Of a stretch of 47,808 bases of DNA, positions 1 through 7,845 are shown piece after piece. The stretch spans positions 1-47,808 of the forward strand of contig JAEZIJ010000113.1 in assembly GCA_023436715.1 (NCBI GenBank). Direction: 5' to 3'. The notes under the pieces are model-generated. The model was not told the origin of the DNA. It did no database searches and saw only the letters and a list, made by a program, of their open reading frames with translations. The translations under genes were made by a program, and so were the position numbers. This DNA comes from Acidobacteriota bacterium. Its GTDB lineage: Bacteria > Acidobacteriota > Terriglobia > Bryobacterales > Bryobacteraceae. Every line of letters starts with the position of its first letter. Position 1 is the stretch's first letter.

Positions 1-6
1 TTCGTG

Positions 7-45
7 CCGTTTCAGAGCCGCGACCGTGAGGGAGCGGTTTGGCGG
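7..45 (+). repeat. Dispersed SRDREGAV-type repeat, copy 1
   Basis: This stretch of about 37 bases matches, with about three differences, the reverse complement of bases 44081-44119. Its core (GAGCCGCGACCGTGAGGGAG then CGGT) also recurs at 44127-44151. One frame of the repeat would read SRDREGAVWR. It lies in the non-coding tail downstream of the sugar-nucleotide dehydrogenase gene, near the window edge, so its full extent to the left is unknown. Confidence 0.75.
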
Positions 46-97
46 ATTCGCGGAGGCGCGCCCGGTGATTTTCAAGGGAGGGTCCTCGCCTGCGAAG

Positions 98-1396
98 CTA
101 ACCAGCCCCTCGCGATAGCCGCTCCGCGCGACTCGTCCCAGCAAAGGCCCCCACAAGGTCAAGCACCGGTATCCCGCTGCTCCGAATAACATCCGCAAAC
201 TGGTCCGCAGGCTTCTGCGCCACAACCAGGTGCTGGGCCCAGTTCAGGGTCTCCGACAGATCCGCGTCCAGCAGCTTGCTGATGTGAGGGATCGCCGAAA
301 GTATGAATCTCTGGTTGCTTCCATAGATGCGTTCCAGTTGGATCTGCGGGTCAAACACCCTCAGGTCGCGGCCTTTTCCGATCAACTGCTCAAGCAACCC
401 CACAACGGGACTCTCCCGCAGGTCGTCCGTGTTCTCCTTGAACGCAAGCCCGAAAACGCCGATGCGCTCCGCAGGCAGGTCGAGCACCGCCTGAACGGCA
501 CGGTCCAGGTGCCTTTCATTGCTCGGGAGAATGGACTCGAGGAGCGGAAGTTCCAGGTCGAGCCGACCCGCGCGGTGTACCAGCGCCCGCAGGTCCTTGG
601 GCAGGCACGAGCCGCCAAACGCGAAACCGGGCTTGAGATATGCAGGGGAGATGTTCAGGCGCACGTCGCGGCACAGCGTCTCCATCACCTCGGCCGCATC
701 GATGCCGAGTTCCCCGCCGAGCGCGCCAACTTCATTCGCGAAAGCGACCTTGAGCGCATGGAAGGAATTGCAGGCGTACTTGATCATCTCCGCGGTCCGA
801 AGCGACACCCGGCACGGCTTGACGCCGAGCGGAGCGTACAGGCCCGCAACGCGCTCCACCGCGTTCCGGTCCTCGCCCCCGACTACCACGAGCGAGGGCT
901 CCATGAAATCGCGCACCGCGCCGCCCTCCCTGAGGAATTCAGGGTTTGAGACGATGCTGGCCTGCGCGCTTGCCCGCAACGCTGCGGCGACCACGTCTTC
1001 GCACGTCCCGGGCAGCACCGTGCTTCGCACGGCCACAATCAGCCACCGCGACCTTCCCGGCAGGCAATGGGCGATTTCGGCACTTACGCGGCGCAACTGC
1101 TCGAGGCCGAGATTCCCCCCGCGCTCCGACGGAGTCCCCACGCAAATCAGGACGATATCGGATTGCTCGATGGCGGCCGCCAGGGCCGTGGAAGCGCTCA
1201 GCCGGCCCGAAGCGATTCCGGCCTGAACAAGCTCCTCGAGCCCAGGCTCGAAAAACGGCGCGCGCCCGCTGCGGACGGCATCGACTTTGTGCTCGTCGAG
1301 GTCCACTCCGATGACGCGGTTCCCCAGATGCGCAAGGCAGGCCGCGCTCACGCAGCCCACGTACCCCAGACCCACAACGGCGCAGTTTTCTCCCAT
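98..1396 (-). CDS. UDP-glucose/GDP-mannose 6-dehydrogenase family protein (AlgD-like)
   Basis: NAD-dependent dehydrogenase that oxidises the C6 hydroxyl of a nucleotide sugar (GDP-mannose or UDP-glucose) to the uronic acid, for cytoplasmic supply of exopolysaccharide precursors. The N-terminus carries the Rossmann signature VVGLGYVGCVSA (residues 7-18). The central dimerisation domain contains KYACNSFHALKVAFANE, and the catalytic cysteine is C264 in FGGSCLPKD. A C-terminal NDP-sugar-binding domain (about 305-415) contains GVFGLAFKENTDDLRESP. At 432 residues the length is normal for the family. The wording around C264 and the NTDDLRESP segment lean towards the GDP-mannose (AlgD) branch, but substrate cannot be settled by eye. 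The ATG start is the only good one. The gene is divergent from the MutS-like gene and has no glycan cluster beside it inside this window. Confidence 0.9.
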   Translation of the reverse strand: MGENCAVVGLGYVGCVSAACLAHLGNRVIGVDLDEHKVDAVRSGRAPFFEPGLEELVQAGIASGRLSASTALAAAIEQSDIVLICVGTPSERGGNLGLEQLRRVSAEIAHCLPGRSRWLIVAVRSTVLPGTCEDVVAAALRASAQASIVSNPEFLREGGAVRDFMEPSLVVVGGEDRNAVERVAGLYAPLGVKPCRVSLRTAEMIKYACNSFHALKVAFANEVGALGGELGIDAAEVMETLCRDVRLNISPAYLKPGFAFGGSCLPKDLRALVHRAGRLDLELPLLESILPSNERHLDRAVQAVLDLPAERIGVFGLAFKENTDDLRESPVVGLLEQLIGKGRDLRVFDPQIQLERIYGSNQRFILSAIPHISKLLDADLSETLNWAQHLVVAQKPADQFADVIRSSGIPVLDLVGAFAGTSRAERLSRGAG

Positions 1397-1458
1397 GCGG
1401 TGCCAGTCCCCCTGAAGTTGAACTTACCTTCAGTATGCCAGAGCACCTCCGCGCCCTG

Positions 1459-1464
1459 TATCTT
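1459..1464 (+). promoter_or_regulatory. Candidate -10 box (TATCTT) for the MutS-like gene
   Basis: TATCTT ends seven bases before the ATG at 1472, so transcription would begin at or next to the start codon. No convincing -35 is visible. A purine run (AGGACGG) abuts the ATG but is too close for a normal ribosome-binding site. Inference only. Confidence 0.3.
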
Positions 1465-1471
1465 AGGACGG

Positions 1472-3250
1472 ATGGGTCCCGAACCCGCGGTAGCTGAAGG
1501 CTATACCACCAGGATTCGCGAAGTGGACGGCTGCATCGTCCAGGCGAGGAGGCAGCACAGGGTGTGCATGGCGAGCCTCGCCGCGATTGCGGTAATAGGA
1601 TGCGGCGTGTTCGTTGCCGCCCTCCAGACCAGGGCCTTTCCCGCCTGGACTGCCCTCGCAGTCATCCCGTTTGCAGTCTACGCAGGCCGCCAGGCAGGGC
1701 GGATCCAAAGCCGCGAGCGAAAGCTGTTCCGCCTTCGCGGCTATTACGAGACGGGCCTCGCGCGGCTGAACCGGGACTGGAGCCGGCTCGACGGAGGCGA
1801 AGATCACATTGACTCCGAGCACCCCTACGCCACCGATCTCGATCTTTTCGGACGCGGCTCTCTCTTCGCCCTGCTTTGCTCCGCCCGCACCCAGGCCGGC
1901 CGCAGCACGCTCGCGCGCTGGATGAGACAGCCCGCGAGCATCGAAGAGATTTCGTTGAGGCGAGCCGCCATCCTGGAACTCAGGGACCGCCGCGATCTCC
2001 GCGAAAGGCTTGCGATGGCCGGAGACACCGGTTTCGCCAACTGCCGCATGGAGACCTTTGAAGAATGGCTAAACGAGCCGCCTGCCCGATTCCCGTGGTG
2101 GGCAGCGCCTGCCGCCTTTCTGCTTGCGGCGTCTACAGTCGCGCTTGCGCTTCTCTACTGGCTTTGGGGAGCGCCTGTCCTGCCGCTGCTCGCATCTCTT
2201 TCGCTCCAGGCGGCTGTGTCAGGCGCGCTTTTGCGCAGAGTGCGGGCCATCCTCCAGTCCGTGCGCCTGCCCTCGATCGAATTGCCGCTTGTCTGCGAAC
2301 TGCTCGCAATACTGGAGCGGGAACGGTTCACCTCTGAGAGACTCGCCGCTCTCGCCCAACAGCCCTCAGCGGATCTCGAACGCCTTGGGCGTCTGTTCCG
2401 CCTGCTCGAGCAGCGCGACAATCCGATGTTCACGCTACCATCGAACATTCTGTTATGGGGCACTCAGTTCGCCATCGCGATCGAGCGTTGGCGCGTGCGG
2501 AACGGCGCGCGCATGCGCGGCTGGCTCGCGGCAGTGGGCGAGTTCGAAGCACTGATGTCGCTCGCAACCTACTCCTACGAGCATCCTCGTGACGTGTTTC
2601 CCGATTTCACACACGGCGGACCGCTCTTCGAAGCCGAAGGGCTCGGGCATCCGGTTCTCGACGAAGCCATCTGCGTGCGGAATGACGTCCGCATCGGCGA
2701 GGGCCTTCAGTTTCTGATCGTCAGTGGATCGAACATGTCGGGCAAGAGCACGTTCCTGCGCGCCGTCGGGCTCAATGCCGTCCTTGCGCGAATGGGAGCG
2801 CCCGTGCGCTGTAGCAGGCTGCGCCTGTCGGTGCTGGAGGTGGCAGCGGCGATTCGCGTCGAGGATTCGCTCGTCAACGGCCGTTCCCGCTTCATGGCCG
2901 AAATGGAACGCCTGAGGCACATGATCGACGCTGCCGGCCGCTCGCCTCTGCTGTTCCTGATCGACGAAATCATGATCGGCACGAACTCGCACGATCGGCG
3001 CATAGCAGCCGAGTGGGTCATGCGAGCGCTCATCCGCCGAGGCGCTATCGGCCTCGTGACCACTCACGACCTCGCCCTCACCGAAATCGCCTCACACGAT
3101 GGTCTTGGCGGAGACAATGTCCACTTCGCGGATTCCGGTGAATCGGGAGTGCTCGAATTCGATTACCGGCTTCGGCCGGGCCTGCTCAAGACCTCGAACG
3201 CCCTCAACCTGGTGCGTCTCCTCGGCATTGACGCTTCCGTTGCTGGTTGA
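1472..3250 (+). CDS. Membrane-anchored MutS-family ATPase (not canonical MutS)
   Basis: A 592-residue protein with the MutS core and ABC-type ATPase domain but no mismatch-recognition domain. Visible elements are Walker A GSNMSGKST (419-427), a signature-region segment with EDSLVNGRSRFMAEMERL (464-481), Walker B LLFLIDEIMIGTN (493-505) and the histidine switch TTHD (530-533). Two pairs of strongly hydrophobic stretches (about 33-50 with 58-72, and about 208-230 with 235-255) suggest four membrane segments. The start at 1472 is chosen because the open frame upstream runs antisense through the dehydrogenase gene. Related MutS-domain proteins with N-terminal membrane helices occur in Acidobacteria and Bacteroidetes; their role is unknown and should not be read as mismatch repair. 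Convergent with the arsC-like gene, whose stop lies one base away. Confidence 0.85.
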   Translation: MGPEPAVAEGYTTRIREVDGCIVQARRQHRVCMASLAAIAVIGCGVFVAALQTRAFPAWTALAVIPFAVYAGRQAGRIQSRERKLFRLRGYYETGLARLNRDWSRLDGGEDHIDSEHPYATDLDLFGRGSLFALLCSARTQAGRSTLARWMRQPASIEEISLRRAAILELRDRRDLRERLAMAGDTGFANCRMETFEEWLNEPPARFPWWAAPAAFLLAASTVALALLYWLWGAPVLPLLASLSLQAAVSGALLRRVRAILQSVRLPSIELPLVCELLAILERERFTSERLAALAQQPSADLERLGRLFRLLEQRDNPMFTLPSNILLWGTQFAIAIERWRVRNGARMRGWLAAVGEFEALMSLATYSYEHPRDVFPDFTHGGPLFEAEGLGHPVLDEAICVRNDVRIGEGLQFLIVSGSNMSGKSTFLRAVGLNAVLARMGAPVRCSRLRLSVLEVAAAIRVEDSLVNGRSRFMAEMERLRHMIDAAGRSPLLFLIDEIMIGTNSHDRRIAAEWVMRALIRRGAIGLVTTHDLALTEIASHDGLGGDNVHFADSGESGVLEFDYRLRPGLLKTSNALNLVRLLGIDASVAG

Positions 3251-3251
3251 A

Positions 3252-3662
3252 CTATAGCCCCGCGCTGCCGGTCGCGCGCCGGAACTCCAGAATCAATCTC
3301 TGAACGCGCATCTCGATTTCATCGCGGATCTCCCGGTGCCGCTCCGTACTCACCCAGATCGGGTCCTCGACCTGCCACTCCCGCACCGGCGCGCCGCTCG
3401 CGGGGAGCGGGTGGCCGCTCATGTTCACGATGAAGTCGAACTTCCCTCCGGTCTGTGCGAGCCCCTTGGGTTCGCATCCATCGAGGTCGATGTTCTTTTC
3501 GAGCATCAACTCCTTGGTGGCCGGCGCAACCATCTGGCAGGGGGCGATTCCGGCGCTCTCGGCCTCTATCACGTCCGCTCCGTAGCGGCGCGCAAAGGCT
3601 TCGGCCATCTGGCTGCGGCAGGAGTTTCCGATGCACACGAACAGCACGCGCCGGCGGCTCAT
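3252..3662 (-). CDS. Low-molecular-weight phosphotyrosine phosphatase / arsenate reductase family protein
   Basis: A 136-residue enzyme with the LMW-PTPase active-site loop CIGNSCR (CX5R, nucleophile C10) after the first beta strand, and a DP acid-loop motif in VEDPIW. Thioredoxin-coupled ArsC proteins need two more cysteines close together around residues 80-90. Here the remaining cysteines (about C42 and C64) are elsewhere, so arsenate reduction is not assured and a phosphatase role is equally possible. The start codon overlaps the pdxT stop codon by four bases, so it is translationally coupled as the last gene of the mocR-pdxS-pdxT operon. That placement is unusual and could reflect dephosphorylation linked to PLP supply, or simply chance. 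Confidence 0.8.
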   Translation of the reverse strand: MSRRRVLFVCIGNSCRSQMAEAFARRYGADVIEAESAGIAPCQMVAPATKELMLEKNIDLDGCEPKGLAQTGGKFDFIVNMSGHPLPASGAPVREWQVEDPIWVSTERHREIRDEIEMRVQRLILEFRRATGSAGL

Positions 3663-4246
3663 ACCTCGATGGTATCGAGGAACAGCCGGTGTACGCGAGG
3701 GTCACCCGAAAGCTCCGGATGAAAGGTGGCGACCATGTGGCGGCCCTGCCGGACCAGCACAGGGTCGCCGCAGTATCGCAGGTAAACTCTCGCCTCGGGC
3801 CCCACCCGGCGGATGATGGGCGCGCGGATGAAGACGGCCTCGACGACGACGCCCCCGGCCTCGCGCGTGAACTCCTCGGTCTCCGGCAATTGCACCACGC
3901 GGCTGTCCAACTGCCGGCCGTAAGCGTTGCGCTCCACCGAGATGTCCATCAGCCCGAGCGATTCCTGGGCCGGGTGCGACACTTCCGAAGCCAGCAGGAT
4001 GGCTCCGGCGCACGTTCCGAAGATCGGGCGGCGCTCGCCGTAGCGCCGGAGCGGCTCGAGCAGCTTCTCGTCCTTAAGGATGAGAAGCATGGTCGTGCTC
4101 TCGCCGCCCGGAATGACGAGCGCCTCCACGCCCTCCAGTTCCGCCGCCGTGCGCACTTCCACGGCCTCGGCGCCGGCGCGCTCCAGCGCCTTCCGGTGCG
4201 CCTCGAAATCTCCCTGGAGAGCGAGGACCCCGATTCTCCTGCTCAC
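3659..4246 (-). CDS. pdxT: Pyridoxal 5'-phosphate synthase glutaminase subunit PdxT
   Basis: Class I glutamine amidotransferase (195 residues) that hydrolyses glutamine and channels ammonia to PdxS to make pyridoxal 5'-phosphate without deoxyxylulose phosphate. The triad is visible: C79 in FGTCAGAI, and H176 with E178 in FHPELS. The oxyanion and substrate loop PGGESTT lies at 46-52. The length matches the family. The start lies two bases after the pdxS stop codon, and the 3' end overlaps the phosphatase gene, so all are one transcript. Function is secure from the motifs and the adjacency to pdxS. Confidence 0.97.
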   Translation of the reverse strand: MSRRIGVLALQGDFEAHRKALERAGAEAVEVRTAAELEGVEALVIPGGESTTMLLILKDEKLLEPLRRYGERRPIFGTCAGAILLASEVSHPAQESLGLMDISVERNAYGRQLDSRVVQLPETEEFTREAGGVVVEAVFIRAPIIRRVGPEARVYLRYCGDPVLVRQGRHMVATFHPELSGDPRVHRLFLDTIEV

Positions 4247-4248
4247 TG

Positions 4249-5133
4249 CTACCAGCCCCTGACCGCCAGCCGCTCGGAATCCGGCATGTTCGCCACGTCG
4301 AGCCCGAACATCGCAATCCCCAAGTCTTCGCTGGCTTCAAGCAGCTTCGCCGGATCGTTGTAGTACGTCGCAGCCTTCACAATCGCTCGGGCGCGCGCAT
4401 CGGGATCTTCCGACTTGAAGATGCCCGAGCCTACGAACACCGCCTCCGCGCCCAGTTGCATGACCAGCGCCGCGTCCGCCGGGGTCGCGATCCCGCCCGC
4501 CGAGAAATTCGGCACCGGCAGTTTCCCGTGTTCGGCCACGTACTCCACCAGTTCGAGCGGAGCCTGGAGCTTCTTCGACTCGGCTACCAGTTCCTCTTTG
4601 CCGAGCACCGTGAGCTGCTTCATCTCCTTCTGGATCGTGCGCATGTGCCGCACGGCCTCGACGATGTTGCCCGAACCGGCCTCACCCTTGGTGCGGATCA
4701 TCGCCGCGCCCTCTGCAATGCGCCGCAGCGCCTCGCCGAGATTCCGCGCACCGCAGACGAACGGAACGCCGAACGCGCGCTTATCGACGTGATGCTCCTC
4801 GTCCGCCGGCGTGAGCACTTCGCTCTCATCGATGTAATCGACCTTGAGCGTCTCGAGAATGCGGGCTTCCATGAAATGCCCGATGCGGCATTTGGCCATC
4901 ACAGGGATGCTGACAGCCTGCATGATCTCCCGAATCTTGCGCACGGGAGACATGCGCGCCACGCCGCCTTCTTTCCGGATATCCGCCGGGACGCGCTCCA
5001 AAGCCATCACCGCCACCGCGCCCGCCTTCTCGGCGATCACGGCCTGCTCGGCATTCGTGACGTCCATGATGACGCCGCCCTTAAGCATTTCCGCCAGGCC
5101 CGCCTTGACGCGGAATGTGTCGTCTAGAAACAT
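4249..5133 (-). CDS. pdxS: Pyridoxal 5'-phosphate synthase lyase subunit PdxS
   Basis: A (beta/alpha)8-barrel synthase (294 residues) that builds pyridoxal 5'-phosphate from ribose 5-phosphate, glyceraldehyde 3-phosphate and ammonia delivered by PdxT. The two catalytic lysines sit at the textbook positions: K81 in VMAKCRIGH and K149 in IRTKGEAG. Also conserved are ALERVPADIR, the segment PFVCGARNLGEALRRIAEG and the C-terminal GGIATPADAALVMQLGAEAVFVG region. The ATG follows the MocR-type regulator by 21 bases on the same strand, giving the order regulator-pdxS-pdxT-phosphatase. Confidence 0.98.
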   Translation of the reverse strand: MFLDDTFRVKAGLAEMLKGGVIMDVTNAEQAVIAEKAGAVAVMALERVPADIRKEGGVARMSPVRKIREIMQAVSIPVMAKCRIGHFMEARILETLKVDYIDESEVLTPADEEHHVDKRAFGVPFVCGARNLGEALRRIAEGAAMIRTKGEAGSGNIVEAVRHMRTIQKEMKQLTVLGKEELVAESKKLQAPLELVEYVAEHGKLPVPNFSAGGIATPADAALVMQLGAEAVFVGSGIFKSEDPDARARAIVKAATYYNDPAKLLEASEDLGIAMFGLDVANMPDSERLAVRGW

Positions 5134-5154
5134 GTATCCTCCAAAAAGATCTCC

Positions 5155-6627
5155 TCAGACCATCGCCTGCGCGGGCTCGAAACGCTCCACCCTCGCCCTC
5201 GCAAGCTCGGCCGAAAACAGATTTCCCAATATCTCCAGCCCCGCCCGGATCTTGTCCGGCGCGAGGCCCGCAAAGCTCAACCGCAGCGCTCCCGGCTCGT
5301 GGCGCGCTACCGTAAAATACCGTCCGGGCAGGTAGGAAACTCCGGCCGCGTGCGCCCGGCTCAGCAGTTCGCCGGCGTCGAGCGGCTCGGGCAGCCTCAC
5401 CCACATGTTCATTCCGCCTTCCGGACGCGTGAAGCTCGCGCCCGCCGGCAGCCACCGCTCGCAGGCCGCCAGCACCGCCCGCAGCCTTTCCGCCCCCGCC
5501 GCACGAACCTTCGCGGCGTGCGCGTCCAGCCTTCCGGATTGCGTGAAGCGCAGCAGCACGGCTTGCGAAAGCTGGTCGGTGTGGAGGTCGGCGAGCTGCT
5601 TGGCTTCCGCCAGCCTTGCCAGCAGCGCCTTCGGACCGATCACCCACCCGACCCGCAAACCCGGGAACGTCAGCTTCGAAAAACTGCGCAGCAACACCGT
5701 ATCGCCCGCTTCGTCCAGTTGCTTGATCGACGGCGCCGGTTCGCCTTCGTACCGCAGCTCGCCGTAGATGTCGTTTTCCACGATCACCAGGCCCGCCGCA
5801 TTTGCCATCCGCAGAATCGCTTTCCGCGAGCCTGCGGGCAGAGTCGCGCCCGTCGGGTTCTGGAAATTCGGCGTCACGATGAGCAGGCGCGGCCGGCCGC
5901 GCGCTATCAGGCGCTCCAGGGACTCCAGGTCCACGCCGTCGCGGCCCACCGGTACGCCGGCCAGTTGCGCGCCGGCATGCAGGAACAGGTTCTTCAGCCC
6001 GGGATAGACCGGGTCTTCCACCAGCACCGTGTCTCCAGGACGCACCAGCACCCGCTCGATCAGGTCCAGCGCCTGCTGGCAGCCGTTCGTGATAATTACG
6101 TCGTCGCCCGGGCGCGCTATGCCGTCCCTGCGGGCTTGTTCCAGCAGGTACTCCCGCAATGGCAGGTACCCTCCGGGGGAGCCTAGCTGAAGAATCGAAG
6201 TTGCTTGCGGCCCGGAGAGCGCTTCTTCGCAGCTCTCGCGGAACGCATCCATCGGGAACAACTCCTCCGAAGGCCGGGAAGTCGCGAAGCTGATCGCGTC
6301 CGGCGAACCCTGCGCGGGCGCCGCCGGGACATCCGGCGCCGGCAATAAGCGCTCCCAGTTCAGCCCAGGTCCCGCCGCCTGCCGTTCTCCTCTCACGAAA
6401 CTGCCGCGTCCTACGTGCCCCTGAATCAAGCCCTCGGTTTCCAGCAAACCGTAAGCTGCGGAGACTGTTGTCCGGTTCAGTCCAAGCAGGCCAGCCAATT
6501 CACGGGTGGCGGGCAGCCGCTCGCCGGATTTCAGACCGCCGCTTGCGATCAGTTCCCGGATACGCTCATATACCTGGCGGTATATCGGGACATCGGACTG
6601 GGCGTTCAACTCCAGCTTGGGGAACAT
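5155..6627 (-). CDS. MocR-family (GntR HTH plus aminotransferase-like) regulator, probable PdxR
   Basis: A 490-residue protein with an N-terminal GntR-type winged helix (about 13-80, with RLPATRELAGLLGLNRTTVS as the recognition region) fused to a fold-type-I aminotransferase-like domain (about 110-485). PLP-binding features are present: NFQNPTG, ENDIYGELRY and the Schiff-base lysine K318 in SFSKLTFPG. Regulators of this type next to pdxST (PdxR) sense PLP and control vitamin B6 synthesis. Unlike the usual divergent arrangement, this gene is co-directional and upstream of pdxS, so it would regulate its own operon. The chosen ATG precedes LELNAQSDVPIYRQVYERIR; an in-frame GTG five codons upstream is an alternative. 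No strong ribosome-binding site is visible. Confidence 0.88.
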   Translation of the reverse strand: MFPKLELNAQSDVPIYRQVYERIRELIASGGLKSGERLPATRELAGLLGLNRTTVSAAYGLLETEGLIQGHVGRGSFVRGERQAAGPGLNWERLLPAPDVPAAPAQGSPDAISFATSRPSEELFPMDAFRESCEEALSGPQATSILQLGSPGGYLPLREYLLEQARRDGIARPGDDVIITNGCQQALDLIERVLVRPGDTVLVEDPVYPGLKNLFLHAGAQLAGVPVGRDGVDLESLERLIARGRPRLLIVTPNFQNPTGATLPAGSRKAILRMANAAGLVIVENDIYGELRYEGEPAPSIKQLDEAGDTVLLRSFSKLTFPGLRVGWVIGPKALLARLAEAKQLADLHTDQLSQAVLLRFTQSGRLDAHAAKVRAAGAERLRAVLAACERWLPAGASFTRPEGGMNMWVRLPEPLDAGELLSRAHAAGVSYLPGRYFTVARHEPGALRLSFAGLAPDKIRAGLEILGNLFSAELARARVERFEPAQAMV

Positions 6628-6630
6628 GCC

Positions 6631-6719
6631 AATCGAACCCACCGTACCATATTGGACTGGATGGGGCAAGCCATTCCTCCAAGCCTCTGATTTTGATACA
6701 ATTTTCTCCGAATCGAACC
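6631..6719. promoter_or_regulatory. mocR/RidA intergenic control region with 9-bp direct repeats
   Basis: The motif AATCGAACC occurs at 6631-6639 and again at 6711-6719, exactly 80 bases apart, bracketing the divergent promoter region. A second short direct repeat CAAGCC occurs at 6667-6672 and 6680-6685. A -10-like TACAAT (6697-6702) faces the RidA-like gene. MocR regulators such as PdxR and GabR bind direct repeats, so these are candidate sites; there is no experimental support. Confidence 0.35.
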
Positions 6720-6736
6720 GAAACGCGGAACTCCGG

Positions 6737-7828
6737 ATGCGCCGTCTGCTATTGTTGTCGATATTCGCCATTGCTGTCGCGACGGCAGCCTGGCCCGCGG
6801 ATAAGAAGCAGAAAAAGGAGCAGGAAACCCAAGCCCTGGAGGTCCTACCCGATCCTCCGGCGGCGGTGACGGCGGAAACCGGGCGGCTCGTGTTCCGTGT
6901 GTCGCCGCTTACGACTAAGGGCCTGCTTTCCCAGCAGGTACGGACGGCGCTCAAATGGCTGCTGCAACAGGACAACAGAGCTTCGGTCGTGAAGCTGCGG
7001 GCGTTTGTTGCCGGGACCGGCGACATGCGGCGCGTGCAGGCCATCGTGAGCGAGGTGTTCTCGGAGAGGAGACTCCAGCTGCCCGCGCTGAGCGTGGTGC
7101 AGGCGGGCGCGCTCCCGCTCGAGGGTGCGCAGGTCGTGATTGAGTCTATGGCGCTCGACAGGAAGACCGTAAACCCGAATGGACTGGCCTTTGTCTCGGG
7201 CCAGGGCGCCAGCGTGGACCAGCCGCTGCAGCCGATCCTCCCGCTGTTCGAGCAGTCCCTCGCGCGCATGAGAAGCACCCTCGCCGCCACGGGACTGGAA
7301 CCGGCCGACGTGCTCCGCGCTACGTGCTACCTCAGTTCCCTCGACGATTTCACGCCCATCCGGGAGCGCGCATACGCGGCGTTCCCCAAAGCCGCGCTGA
7401 ACTTCGTACAGAGGACGCGCGAGCCGCTCGAAAGCATTGTGGAATGCGAGGCCGTGGCGCGCCTTCGCCGTCCGCCCGCCGAGCCGCTGGTGTTCGCCAA
7501 CCATTCCGATGTGGCCCTGGTGCGAGCCCGCAAGCTTGCGCTGACCGGAACTCAACTAGCCTTCGGTTTCCGGGAAGCGGACGCACGGCTGGCGTTCCAG
7601 CGCCTGGGCAAGTCGCTTGAACAGGCCGGCGCGTCGTTCAACCGCGTCGCCGTCGCCAGCGTGTACCCGCTGTCCCGGTCGATCGCCGATCTCGTCCGCA
7701 AGGTCCGCCCGGAGTTTTTGAGCGCCGAGAGGCCGCCGGCCGGTACCATGCTGCCCTTCCAGGGACTGCCTTCGCTCGATGCGTCGTTCGCCCTGGACGT
7801 TATCGCTGTCGTACCAGATACCCCATAA
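6737..7828 (+). CDS. Exported protein with three tandem RidA-like (YjgF/YER057c/UK114) domains
   Basis: A 363-residue protein with an N-terminal hydrophobic segment and AAWPA (residues 3-21), consistent with a signal peptide, then three RidA-fold units at about 43-140, 145-245 and 248-360. Unit 2 is the clearest (an ATCYLSSLDDF strand, RAYAAFP and a CEAVARL end). Unit 1 ends PALSVVQAGALPLEGAQV and unit 3 ends LDASFALDVIAVV. Ordinary RidA is a cytosolic homotrimer that hydrolyses reactive enamine/imine intermediates from PLP enzymes. The active-site arginine expected before the last strands appears to be replaced in every unit (leucine in unit 1, Leu/Asn in unit 2, Met/Thr in unit 3, by rough hand alignment), so classical deaminase activity is doubtful. 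The start was chosen because it begins the signal-like segment. It is 17 bases upstream of kdgK. Confidence 0.75.
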   Translation: MRRLLLLSIFAIAVATAAWPADKKQKKEQETQALEVLPDPPAAVTAETGRLVFRVSPLTTKGLLSQQVRTALKWLLQQDNRASVVKLRAFVAGTGDMRRVQAIVSEVFSERRLQLPALSVVQAGALPLEGAQVVIESMALDRKTVNPNGLAFVSGQGASVDQPLQPILPLFEQSLARMRSTLAATGLEPADVLRATCYLSSLDDFTPIRERAYAAFPKAALNFVQRTREPLESIVECEAVARLRRPPAEPLVFANHSDVALVRARKLALTGTQLAFGFREADARLAFQRLGKSLEQAGASFNRVAVASVYPLSRSIADLVRKVRPEFLSAERPPAGTMLPFQGLPSLDASFALDVIAVVPDTP

Positions 7829-7845
7829 CTAAGGAGCTCATATAC

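Noticed and set aside
1067..1471. N-terminal extension of the MutS-like protein
   Set aside because: Antisense to the dehydrogenase gene and unlike any MutS; the start at 1472 is preceded by a -10-like box and purine run.
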